Positions 6,033 through 12,828 of a stretch of 20,084 nt of DNA are shown here, in pieces. Numbering within the stretch: position 1 is the stretch's first letter; each line of letters begins with the position of its first letter. This DNA is from Nitratifractor sp. (GTDB taxonomy: Bacteria > Campylobacterota > Campylobacteria > Campylobacterales > Sulfurovaceae), in contig WFYP01000158.1 in NCBI GenBank assembly GCA_015490055.1, positions 1 to 20,084 of the forward strand. The letters run 5' to 3'. Below the pieces are notes generated by a model. It saw nothing but the letters and a program-made list of their open reading frames with translations. It was not told where the DNA came from and ran no database searches. A program made the position numbers and the translations under genes.

Positions 6033-7909
6033 TATTTACCCCTTTGTCTCATTTTTATATATACATGAATAATTTCTAAAGCTGCTGGTGTAATACCACT
6101 AATAAGAGATGCACTATGTAGTGTTGGAGGATTAGCATTTTGTAGCTTCTCTACTACTTCATTGCTTAAGCCCTGCACAGTAGAGTAATCAAAATCTTGA
6201 GGTATTTTAACCTTTAGCATATTTTGCATATTATCTATTTGATTCTGCTGTTTTTCGATATAACGGTAATACTTTGCCTCTACCAATATTTGCTCTAAGG
6301 CCTCTTTACCATACTTTTCAAACTCTGGTACAAGTGCTAAAAGTTTCTCTATAGTTGGCTCTTTAATTCTAGCAATAATATCAATAAATGCAGTTTTATC
6401 ATTTATTTTAGTTTCACCAAGCTCTTGTAATTTAGCACTGAACTCTTTTGTAGGTGTTGCAAATGTTGTTTTCAAATAATTTAAGGCTTCGTTAATATCG
6501 CTCTTTAACTTCTCTACTTTTTCTATAAAATCGTTGTCTATTAAATTTAACTCTTTAGCATAATCTATTAATCTAATATGTGCATTATCTTCTCTTAAAA
6601 GCAAGCGATACTCTGCCCTACTTGTAAACATACGATACGGCTCTTTTGTTCCTTTTGTTACCAAATCATCAATTAAAACACCAATATAAGCTTCGTCGCG
6701 TCTTAAAACCAACGGCTCTTTGCCTTGTAAAGCTAGCACAGCATTTATACCAGCCATAAGCCCCTGTGCCGCCGCCTCTTCGTAACCAGTTGTGCCATTT
6801 ACTTGCCCAGCCCAGTAGAGCCCTTTAATCTTTTTAGTCTCTAATGTATGTTTTAACTCTGTTGGGTCGATATAATCATACTCTATAGCGTAACCATAAC
6901 GAATAATTTTAGCATTCTCTAAACCCTTCATAGAGTGAATCATCGCCTCTTGAACATCTGTTGGTAAAGAGGTGCTTAAGCCATTTAAATAGTACTCATT
7001 AGACTCTAGCGTTTGTGGCTCTACAAATATTTGATGGCGTGGGCGTTCGCTAAAACGGTTAATTTTATCTTCGATACTTGGGCAGTATCTTGGACCAACA
7101 CCATCAATTTGTCCTGTAAATAGTGGAGCTCTATCGAAATTTCCTTCGATAATTTGGTGTGTTGTCTCGTTTGTATAAGCCATATGACACGGTAGTTGTG
7201 TTGGATTAAAGCTCTCTTTGTTAGTTCTAAACGAAAACGGCATTGGCGGATTATCGCCACCCTGCTCTTCTAATTGGCTAAAGTCTATACTATCACCTGC
7301 AACTCTTGCACAAGTTCCAGTTTTAAGTCTTCCGATTCTAAAACCCAAATTTCTTAAATGTTCAGCAAGAGATATAGATGCAAACTCCCCCTGTCTTCCT
7401 GCTTGTTGCTGAACTTCGCCAATATGTATAAGCCCATTTAAAAATGTACCACTAGCTACAATAACTTTTGGTGCTAAATACTCATTTTTAAGCTGAGTAG
7501 TTACACCCTTCACTTCACCATCTTCTAAAATCAGAGACTCTACAATCTCTTGCTTTATATCCAGATTATCGATACTATATAGTCTATCTCTCATAACTAT
7601 TCTGTATCTATCCATATCTATCTGTGCACGACTTCCACGCACTGCTGGACCTTTAGAAGCATTTAATATTCTAAATTGCAAGCCAGCTTTGTCGGTTGCA
7701 AGAGCCATCTCCCCACCAAGAGCGTCTATCTCTTTAACCAAATGCCCCTTTGCCAAACCACCAATAGCAGGGTTGCAAGAACTAGCCCCTATCTGCTCTG
7801 CTAATATTGTTACCATTAAAGTTTTAGCACCCATTCTAGCCGCTGAACTAGCCGCTTCTATACCTGCGTGTCCACCACCTATTACTATTACATCATACTC
7901 TTTAGCCAT
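6032..7909 (-). CDS. mnmG: tRNA uridine-5-carboxymethylaminomethyl modification enzyme, large subunit
   Basis: MnmG (GidA) with MnmE adds an aminomethyl or carboxymethylaminomethyl group to C5 of wobble uridine 34 in certain tRNAs, using FAD, NADH and methylene-tetrahydrofolate. The 625 residues match the usual length. The FAD motif is IGGGHAG (10-16). SCNPAIGG holds C45 and GPRYCPSIEDK holds C276, the two functional cysteines of the family. LKTGTCAR and the C-terminal helical domain that binds MnmE and tRNA (about 540-625) are present. The ribosome site AGGT lies just before the ATG. The next gene overlaps the stop codon by one base. It diverges from ribE with a 57-base spacer holding both promoters. 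Confidence 0.97.
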   Translation of the reverse strand: MAKEYDVIVIGGGHAGIEAASSAARMGAKTLMVTILAEQIGASSCNPAIGGLAKGHLVKEIDALGGEMALATDKAGLQFRILNASKGPAVRGSRAQIDMDRYRIVMRDRLYSIDNLDIKQEIVESLILEDGEVKGVTTQLKNEYLAPKVIVASGTFLNGLIHIGEVQQQAGRQGEFASISLAEHLRNLGFRIGRLKTGTCARVAGDSIDFSQLEEQGGDNPPMPFSFRTNKESFNPTQLPCHMAYTNETTHQIIEGNFDRAPLFTGQIDGVGPRYCPSIEDKINRFSERPRHQIFVEPQTLESNEYYLNGLSTSLPTDVQEAMIHSMKGLENAKIIRYGYAIEYDYIDPTELKHTLETKKIKGLYWAGQVNGTTGYEEAAAQGLMAGINAVLALQGKEPLVLRRDEAYIGVLIDDLVTKGTKEPYRMFTSRAEYRLLLREDNAHIRLIDYAKELNLIDNDFIEKVEKLKSDINEALNYLKTTFATPTKEFSAKLQELGETKINDKTAFIDIIARIKEPTIEKLLALVPEFEKYGKEALEQILVEAKYYRYIEKQQNQIDNMQNMLKVKIPQDFDYSTVQGLSNEVVEKLQNANPPTLHSASLISGITPAALEIIHVYIKMRQRGK

Positions 7910-7926
7910 TTTTCTACCTATTTCGC

Positions 7927-7948
7927 TATAATTATTGTCGCAATTATA
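7927..7948. promoter_or_regulatory. Symmetrical divergent promoter pair for ribE (+) and mnmG (-)
   Basis: TATAAT at 7927-7932 faces ribE, and TATAAT on the minus strand at 7948-7943 faces mnmG. The arms TATAATT and AATTATA form an inverted repeat with an 8-base spacer. The predicted start points both fall near 7937-7938, so the two transcripts would begin back to back with leaders of about 28 bases each. Polymerase bound at one -10 would cover the other. The short leader leaves no room for an FMN riboswitch before ribE. Confidence 0.55.
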
Positions 7949-7966
7949 ACGAAAAAAGGTTCAAGT

Positions 7967-8587
7967 GTGTTTACAGGTTTAATAAGAGAAGTAGCAAAAG
8001 TAGAAAGCTTCAACAGTGGCAAGTTAAAAGTGGCATCAAAACATAAAGCAAAAGTAGGTGATTCAATAGCAATAAATGGCGTCTGCCTTACTGTTACCGA
8101 AACATTTAACGGCGGTTTCTACCTAAATGTAGCAAGCGAAACACGAAGCATAATAGACGATAGCAAATTTCAAGGCAAAGTACACTTAGAGCCAGCAATG
8201 CAGATGGGCGATAGATTCGAAGGTCATATAGTCCAAGGGCATATAGACACAGTAGGCGAAGTTATTAAAATAGACAACCACGGTAATGGTGTAGATTTCT
8301 ATATAAAAGTGCCACCAGAGCAGATAAAATATATAGTGCCAAAAGGCTCTATAACAATAGATGGCGTCTCTCTAACAGTAAACGAAGTCTATGAAGATAG
8401 CTTCCGCTTAACTATAATACCTCACACACTAGAAAATACACTTATAAAAAACTATAAAAAAGGCACAAAGGTAAACATAGAAACCGATATGTTCGCTAGA
8501 TACATAGAGCATATTTTAGCTAAAAAAGAGAGTAGTAAAAAAGGTTTAAACTGGAGTGATATTGATGCTATTAGTATGAGTTACTAG
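7967..8587 (+). CDS. ribE: Riboflavin synthase, alpha-type
   Basis: It dismutates two 6,7-dimethyl-8-ribityllumazine molecules into riboflavin. The frame is open from 7868, but I place the start at GTG 7967: this gives the family's invariant N-terminus (M)FTGLI, 206 residues (normal length), and an AAAGG ribosome site 7 bases upstream. The earlier ATG would add a nonsensical Tyr/Ile-rich stretch overlapping mnmG. The two lumazine-binding repeats are clear: INGVCLTV (36-43) in the first is mirrored by IDGVSLTV (131-138) in the second, and GHIVQGHIDTVG (86-97) joins them. The C-terminal trimerising helix ends near 185, followed by a polar tail. It stands alone in the pathway here. Confidence 0.95.
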   Translation: MFTGLIREVAKVESFNSGKLKVASKHKAKVGDSIAINGVCLTVTETFNGGFYLNVASETRSIIDDSKFQGKVHLEPAMQMGDRFEGHIVQGHIDTVGEVIKIDNHGNGVDFYIKVPPEQIKYIVPKGSITIDGVSLTVNEVYEDSFRLTIIPHTLENTLIKNYKKGTKVNIETDMFARYIEHILAKKESSKKGLNWSDIDAISMSY

Positions 8588-8653
8588 CAATATTCTAATA
8601 ACATTAATACTCCAAACACTCACACTCACACTAAAACCATAACAAGGACAAAT

Positions 8654-8959
8654 ATGAACTTATACGATTATATAACTCCAAATAGAGGCGAAGATTTCAC
8701 AACTCTACTAGAGAAAGAGAATATAAAAGTAGTAAGGATAGTAAGTTCCGATAAATTAGAGATTAAAGAGTACTCCCAAGAAGAAGATGAATTTGTAATT
8801 TTATTAGAGGGAAAAGCACTCTTAGAGTTAGAGAATCATAAGATAAACCTATCAAAAGGTGATACACTCTTTATTCCAGCTTACAAAAAACATAAAGTCT
8901 TAAAATGTCAAAAAGGAACTCTTTGGATAGCAATACATATAAACCCTCTCCCAAATTAA
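8654..8959 (+). CDS. Small single-domain cupin protein
   Basis: The protein has 101 residues and an AAGGA ribosome site 8 bases before the ATG. Residues 40-95 follow the cupin beta-barrel pattern: EEDEFVILLEGKALLELE is motif 1 and GDTLFIPAYKKHKV motif 2. The usual H-x-H metal ligands of motif 1 are replaced by acidic residues (EEDEF), while the Glu of the EGKALLE turn and the His of motif 2 (KKH) remain. This is common in small cupins of phosphomannose-isomerase or mannose-6-phosphate type whose function is unknown. The acidic residues could still help bind metal. It follows ribE by 66 bases and may share its transcript. The substrate cannot be told from the sequence. Confidence 0.75.
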   Translation: MNLYDYITPNRGEDFTTLLEKENIKVVRIVSSDKLEIKEYSQEEDEFVILLEGKALLELENHKINLSKGDTLFIPAYKKHKVLKCQKGTLWIAIHINPLPN

Positions 8960-9069
8960 CTAAATAACTCCATAATATGGATATTTTATTTAAAATAGTT
9001 CGAATAATTAAGTTTATTTTTAAGATAAATTAAATAGACTAACACTACCAAAAAATGGGAGTATATAAA

Positions 9070-9675
9070 ATGAAATATCTTAAAATATTAAGCTTAAGCT
9101 TATCTGTATTATTTATGAGTGGCTGTACCGTAGATGAACTTTTAAAAGAGTTAAATATGAAACATCCACCAAAAGTTAATTTAATAGAAGCTATAGATAG
9201 TGGGAAAGTAGGTGGTTTTGATAGAAATGACCCAATTAATATACAGTATGAAGTTCTTTTAAATTATGTTAGAAGTATGGATATACAATGTATAGATGAT
9301 AATATGAAAAGCGGTCCTTCTCCTGAAATTAGCAACAATAGCAAATTAGTAGATGCGGCAAAAGAGCATAGTGATGATATGTTAAACACAGGTAATTTTA
9401 GCCACGAAGGAAGTGACGGTAGCCACAGCTATGACAGAATGAGAAAGCATGGTTTCAAAGGATTAAAATATGCTGAAAATATCTACCGTGAACACGATTC
9501 ACTAGGTAATGGTAAAGATGCTTGGATACATGCTATAGAGTCTTGGATAACAAGTACAGATGGTCACTGTTCTAATATGATGGACCCAGACATAACAGAT
9601 TTTGGTATGTACGAATCTAAAAACAGCAACAACACAACATCTTACATAACTTTAGATTTAGGTCAGAAAGAGTAA
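9070..9675 (+). CDS. CAP-domain (SCP/PR-1-like) lipoprotein
   Basis: I choose ATG 9070 over 9055, because GGGAG at 9058-9062 is a good ribosome site for it and the result is a clean 201-residue lipoprotein. Residues 1-18 form a type II signal (MKYLKILSLSLSVLFMSG) with lipidated C19. The next residue, Thr, does not signal inner-membrane retention by the E. coli rule. The CAP domain follows: KEHSDDM with H100, FSH (110-112), AENI (135-138, the family's ENI motif) and W159 with DGHCSNMM including H166. C74 and C167 could pair in the oxidising periplasm. CAP-domain proteins in bacteria are secreted or surface proteins of mostly unknown activity. A terminator at 9711-9746 ends the unit. Confidence 0.88.
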   Translation: MKYLKILSLSLSVLFMSGCTVDELLKELNMKHPPKVNLIEAIDSGKVGGFDRNDPINIQYEVLLNYVRSMDIQCIDDNMKSGPSPEISNNSKLVDAAKEHSDDMLNTGNFSHEGSDGSHSYDRMRKHGFKGLKYAENIYREHDSLGNGKDAWIHAIESWITSTDGHCSNMMDPDITDFGMYESKNSNNTTSYITLDLGQKE

Positions 9676-9710
9676 TACACTTATAAATCATAATCTTTCA
9701 CTCTTAAAAG

Positions 9711-9746
9711 TTTCACATTAGCTACGGCTAGTGTGTAAATATATTT
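9711..9746 (+). terminator. Rho-independent terminator after the CAP lipoprotein gene
   Basis: CACATTAGC (9714-9722) pairs with GCTAGTGTG (9727-9735) through a TACG tetraloop, with one G-T pair. TTT before and AAA after extend the stem past a bulged T. The U-rich stretch TATATTTTT follows within a few bases. The stem starts about 35 bases after the stop codon. Confidence 0.75.
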
Positions 9747-9771
9747 TTCTCTCTTATGTCTAAAAAATATA

Positions 9772-9780
9772 TGCTACAAT
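9772..9780 (+). promoter_or_regulatory. Extended -10 promoter for the DksA-like gene
   Basis: TGC followed by TACAAT (9775-9780) forms an extended -10 element about 23 bases before the ATG at 9804, giving a predicted leader of roughly 16-18 bases that contains the TTGGAAAA ribosome site. It follows the terminator of the previous gene, so the regulator is its own transcription unit. Confidence 0.5.
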
Positions 9781-9803
9781 TTCTCTAAAACTTTGGAAAA
9801 AAT

Positions 9804-10151
9804 ATGACTATTCAAGAGAAAGAAGCATTTAAAAAAAATATAGAAGAGCAGATAGCAGAGTTAAGTGCAGAAATAGACACTATTAAAAAAGCACTATATC
9901 CAGAAAGAGGCAAAGGACCAAGTGATAAAGTTGCGCACCTTAACTTCAAGCTAGACCAGAGTATCCATATACAGCGTTACGAAGAGGGTACAAAACGCCT
10001 AAACAGATTAAAACAAGCTTACTTAAAAATCGACACTCCAGAGTATGGCATTTGCAAAGAGTGCGAAGAAGAGATTGCTATAGAGAGACTAAAACTAATG
10101 CCAGAGTCTATCTATTGCGTATCTTGTATGGAAGAGTTGGGCTTAAAATAG
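9804..10151 (+). CDS. DksA/TraR-family zinc-finger transcription regulator
   Basis: DksA-family proteins enter the secondary channel of RNA polymerase and change promoter output, often with ppGpp. The 115-residue protein has a long coiled coil (about 3-30 and 48-75) interrupted by a tip loop, then a four-cysteine zinc finger C84-KE-C87 ... C105-VS-C108 in the pattern YGICKECEEEIAIERL and YCVSC. It is shorter than the 151-residue E. coli DksA, missing the N-terminal extension. The tip reads GPSDKVAHLN: one Asp (D41) is placed as in the functional DxxDxA tip, but the second Asp is not obvious, so its potency is uncertain. It is transcribed alone and converges on the TauE/SafE gene. Confidence 0.85.
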   Translation: MTIQEKEAFKKNIEEQIAELSAEIDTIKKALYPERGKGPSDKVAHLNFKLDQSIHIQRYEEGTKRLNRLKQAYLKIDTPEYGICKECEEEIAIERLKLMPESIYCVSCMEELGLK

Positions 10152-10187
10152 TAATACCCTAGAAATTAGACATTTCAGAAAGATAAA

Positions 10188-10210
10188 ATTCACACTCATA
10201 TAGTGTGAAT
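10188..10210. terminator. Perfect hairpin between convergent genes
   Basis: ATTCACACT (10188-10196) and AGTGTGAAT (10202-10210) form a perfect 9 bp stem with a CATAT loop. On the minus strand it is followed by TTTTATCTTTC, so it reads best as the terminator of the TauE/SafE unit, though it can serve the DksA-like gene too. The stop codon of the minus-strand gene (10196-10198) lies at the stem/loop edge, so the last codons are part of the stem. Confidence 0.7.
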
Positions 10211-10942
10211 AACAAAATTATACAACATCTTAAAAGCTAAAATATAAAGTAAGAATCCCATAAGCTTTTTAGTCTTATTTTGATCTAGTTTAAAATGCAT
10301 TAAATAATTGCCCAGGTAGCCACCTGCAATAGATGCAAACATTACGCATAGCAACAATATCCAATCTAATTTTACATAACTAGCATAAGTAAAAAATGAG
10401 CTAAGTGCAGCAAAAGGTACTACCGAACTTACAGTTACTGCAACTCTTTTTGGCTCATATCCAAGCAAAATTAAAAGTGGCATTAGTATATTACCGCCTC
10501 CAACACCCAACATACCAGCTAAAAAACCAACAAATGCACCAGAAATAAATAAAATAGCTCTACCTTTTGCTTTATATATTGCTTTTTTCTTCCCAAACAT
10601 CATCATAGACGCACTATAAAACAACAGTAGCATAAAGAAAAATTTAACATAATGCTCATTGAAAAATTGGCTAATATATGCACCAAGTGGAGCAAAAATC
10701 AACATCATTAAAGCAATGGGCCATACAAAAGAGAGGTCTAAAACTTTACGCTTAAAGTTCATTACACTAGCCGTAATAGTAGTACTAGCACCAGCAAAAA
10801 GCCCAATAGCTTTTGCCACAACAAACTCTAAACCCATAAAGTTAAGTACCGGAATTAAAGCAATTCCAGAGCCTGTACCACCCATAGAGAAGACTAAAGA
10901 TAATATAAAAGCTATTATTGTATATATAAAATAATCACCCAT
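10196..10942 (-). CDS. TauE/SafE-family membrane transporter, putative sulfite/organosulfonate exporter
   Basis: The 248-residue polytopic protein has about eight hydrophobic segments in two inverted halves, each opening with a glycine-rich turn before a proline: MGGTGSGIALIPVLNF (20-35) and MLGVGGGNILMPLLIL (144-159). This duplicated pattern is the hallmark of the TauE/SafE family, whose members are linked to export of sulfite or sulfonates, but many are uncharacterised. It begins 8 bases after the preceding thioredoxin-like gene, and its AAGG site overlaps that gene's stop, so the two are co-transcribed. With an SQR-like flavoprotein gene just upstream, handling of a sulfur species is a reasonable inference. 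The substrate is not shown by the sequence. Confidence 0.85.
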   Translation of the reverse strand: MGDYFIYTIIAFILSLVFSMGGTGSGIALIPVLNFMGLEFVVAKAIGLFAGASTTITASVMNFKRKVLDLSFVWPIALMMLIFAPLGAYISQFFNEHYVKFFFMLLLFYSASMMMFGKKKAIYKAKGRAILFISGAFVGFLAGMLGVGGGNILMPLLILLGYEPKRVAVTVSSVVPFAALSSFFTYASYVKLDWILLLCVMFASIAGGYLGNYLMHFKLDQNKTKKLMGFLLYILAFKMLYNFVIHTI

Positions 10943-10950
10943 TAAAAACC

Positions 10951-11478
10951 TTAATTAAGAGCTTTTTTTAACTCTTTGGCACCATTTATCATTTTAACTT
11001 TTCTTATTACTTTATTATCTAGTGATACTATAATAATTTTATCAGCATCTATTCCTTTTTTATAAACTTTAGCAATTTTTTCGTCATAAATTAGAGCAAC
11101 AGAATATGGACTTTTTCTAAAGTCTGGCAGAGCAAAAGTATTTCTAATAACTGTTGGCATACCGCTAACATCTGCTACAAAAATCGTATTACGAGAAGGC
11201 AAATAACTTTTAGGCTCTTTTTTCAAAAGCTCTCTTACTGTATGCCCAGTTTTTTTTGCAAATACAAATATTACCTGTTTAGTATTATTGCTTAACTCTA
11301 TTGGTTTATTAAATTGGTCAGGCAACTTAAACTCTATTTTTGAACCAACTTTTAATCCATTTGTAGCTGTTGCAGAATACTTACTGCTATCATAATTACT
11401 CTTACCATTTATTGCAAATAATGTACCAACTGCAACCAATATAAGCACAATTACTGAAATTAAAACTTTTTTTAACAC
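10951..11478 (-). CDS. Exported thioredoxin-fold-like protein lacking cysteines
   Basis: This 175-residue protein starts at GTG, with AAGGA 7 bases upstream. Residues 4-24 are a strong hydrophobic signal or anchor, placing the rest in the periplasm. The remainder resembles a Campylobacterota family often labelled in databases as FAD/FMN-containing dehydrogenase: LKVGSKIEFKLPDQFNKPIE looks like the entry strand of a peroxiredoxin-type thioredoxin fold, then VIFVFAKKTG, the conserved SGMPTVIRNTFALPDFR (105-121) and VALIYDE. There is no cysteine anywhere, so it cannot do thiol chemistry; the database label is probably wrong. It is co-transcribed with the TauE/SafE gene. The function is unknown. 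Confidence 0.7.
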   Translation of the reverse strand: MLKKVLISVIVLILVAVGTLFAINGKSNYDSSKYSATATNGLKVGSKIEFKLPDQFNKPIELSNNTKQVIFVFAKKTGHTVRELLKKEPKSYLPSRNTIFVADVSGMPTVIRNTFALPDFRKSPYSVALIYDEKIAKVYKKGIDADKIIIVSLDNKVIRKVKMINGAKELKKALN

Positions 11479-11524
11479 TATTAAATCCTTTTTTTGATTT
11501 TACACTCTATGTATGAGATTTTGA

Positions 11525-11533
11525 AGTATAGCA
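11525..11533 (-). promoter_or_regulatory. Extended -10 promoter for the thioredoxin-like/TauE operon
   Basis: On the minus strand the sequence reads TGC-TATACT, an extended -10 element about 47 bases before the GTG start. It lies just after the terminator of the SQR-like gene (11535-11560), so the pair has its own promoter. Confidence 0.45.
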
Positions 11534-11534
11534 G

Positions 11535-11560
11535 AAAATTCAAGCAATCGCTTGAATTTT
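11535..11560. terminator. Bidirectional hairpin after the SQR-like gene
   Basis: AAAATTCAAGC (11535-11545) and GCTTGAATTTT (11550-11560) form a perfect 11 bp stem with a 4-base loop. It starts two bases beyond the stop codon of the minus-strand gene. T-runs are available from the stem itself on the minus strand and beyond it (TTT) on the plus strand. Confidence 0.75.
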
Positions 11561-11561
11561 T

Positions 11562-12731
11562 TTACATTCCAGGAATTCTAGGGATTTTACCAAGTTTAGA
11601 GTTTCTGCAATACCAACCCCAGCCTTTTTTAAGCCAATGCCCAATTACTGGCATTGGTATCATTTTACCGCCTTTATTACTTCTATAAACAAATGCAGCA
11701 CCATCTCCGCTATCCATTACACATAGTATATTTAAGTGCTCTTTGTAGCCTTTTCTCTCTTTGTTGCCTTTTAATTTTGCATCTAAATTAAATGCAACAT
11801 TTCTTGCCATTACTTCAGCTATATGCCCCTGCTTCGCTCGCCAATCTGGACCTTGAACTTCTGCACTATCACCAATAGCATACACATTATCTAAGCCTTC
11901 TACTTCGCAGTAGTCGTTTATCTTTACAAAACCAGCTTCGTTTAGTGGTAAATCACTATTTTCAAAAACTTTATGTCCATTACCTGCTGGTATAAACATT
12001 GTAAAGTCGCTCTCTAATTTTGAGTCATCTTCAAATATAATGCCATCTTCTACAAACTCTGTTATCTTTTTTCCAAAGTGCTTATTTATGTTTAACTTTT
12101 TAAAGAATATATCCATCATATCAAGAGCTTTCTCGCCCATTCTTGCCCCTGGCTTCTCCATAGGTGCAAAGAATGTTAGCTCGAAACTGTCGCGTATTCC
12201 TAATTTTTTAAGTTGATTATGTACATTAAAGATAACCTCAAAAGCAGGACCTCCACGCACATTACTAGCATCTTTTGGGTTACCACCAAAGCCCATAGCA
12301 ATTTTACCGCTACCTTTTTCTATAAGTTCATCTATTCTTGCTTTAATCTTTGGTGCATCTTCTGGTGCTCCGCAGATAGATAGAAAGTTTTCACTCCCTT
12401 TATGTCGCATCTTTCCTGAGCCAATAGCAGTTACTAAATACTCATAATCGTAACTTCCATTTTTGCAGTAAACTCTATTTTCACTAGATTTAATAGACTC
12501 TACCTCATCAACAATTACTTCGAATCCATGAGCTTTTGCAATATCAGCTAGAGGAACACTAATATCTTCCATCTTTGCTTCGCCTGTTGGTATCCAGATA
12601 GATGTTGGATAGATATAAAAAAAGTCTCTGTTAGAAATTAGAGTAACACTAAAACCCTCTTTTCTTAAAAATATGGCAGCTTCAACACCTGCAAAACCAC
12701 CGCCTAAAACTAAAACTTTTGAATTTGACAT
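11562..12731 (-). CDS. SQR/FCSD-like FAD-dependent oxidoreductase, probable sulfide:quinone oxidoreductase relative
   Basis: The 389-residue protein is a two-dinucleotide-fold flavoprotein: LVLGGGFAGVEAA (7-19) is the FAD motif and VYAIGDSAEV (283-292) the second FAD contact. The C-terminal HWLKKGWGWYCR looks like the amphipathic membrane-binding helix of sulfide:quinone oxidoreductases. SQR moves electrons from sulfide to quinone, which the nearby bc complex could then use. Cysteines are C89, C120, C275, C337 and C375. C120 and C337 (ILCVMDSGDGAA) match known SQR positions. The cysteine usually found before GPA(Y/F)E is absent: here VRGGPAFE (158-165). So the sulfide reaction is uncertain; an NDH-2-like or other flavoprotein role is possible. 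AAGGA precedes the ATG. Confidence 0.7.
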   Translation of the reverse strand: MSNSKVLVLGGGFAGVEAAIFLRKEGFSVTLISNRDFFYIYPTSIWIPTGEAKMEDISVPLADIAKAHGFEVIVDEVESIKSSENRVYCKNGSYDYEYLVTAIGSGKMRHKGSENFLSICGAPEDAPKIKARIDELIEKGSGKIAMGFGGNPKDASNVRGGPAFEVIFNVHNQLKKLGIRDSFELTFFAPMEKPGARMGEKALDMMDIFFKKLNINKHFGKKITEFVEDGIIFEDDSKLESDFTMFIPAGNGHKVFENSDLPLNEAGFVKINDYCEVEGLDNVYAIGDSAEVQGPDWRAKQGHIAEVMARNVAFNLDAKLKGNKERKGYKEHLNILCVMDSGDGAAFVYRSNKGGKMIPMPVIGHWLKKGWGWYCRNSKLGKIPRIPGM

Positions 12732-12771
12732 TTCTTATTCCTTATTATAAGATATTTTAATATTTTATATT

Positions 12772-12793
12772 ATTATACATTATGTGAATTATA
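12772..12793 (-). promoter_or_regulatory. Two candidate -10 elements before the SQR-like gene
   Basis: On the minus strand TATAAT occurs at 12777-12772 and again at 12793-12788, 16 bases apart, each directly preceded by TG. The nearer one would give a leader of about 33 bases. The rest of 12732-12828 is plain AT-rich spacer after the pabB stop, with no clear hairpin. Confidence 0.4.
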
Positions 12794-12828
12794 CAAATAT
12801 ATATTTAAATTAAGATAATAAAAATAGA

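Noticed and set aside
7868..7966. Upstream extension of ribE to ATG 7868
   Set aside because: It would overlap mnmG and add a Tyr/Ile-rich segment. The family begins at (M)FTGLI, matching the GTG at 7967 with a ribosome site.
7910..7966. FMN riboswitch before ribE
   Set aside because: The spacer is only 57 bases and holds two promoters; there is no room for the conserved FMN aptamer.
9055..9069. Start of the CAP lipoprotein at ATG 9055
   Set aside because: The GGGAG ribosome site lies after this ATG and serves ATG 9070, which gives a proper lipoprotein signal.
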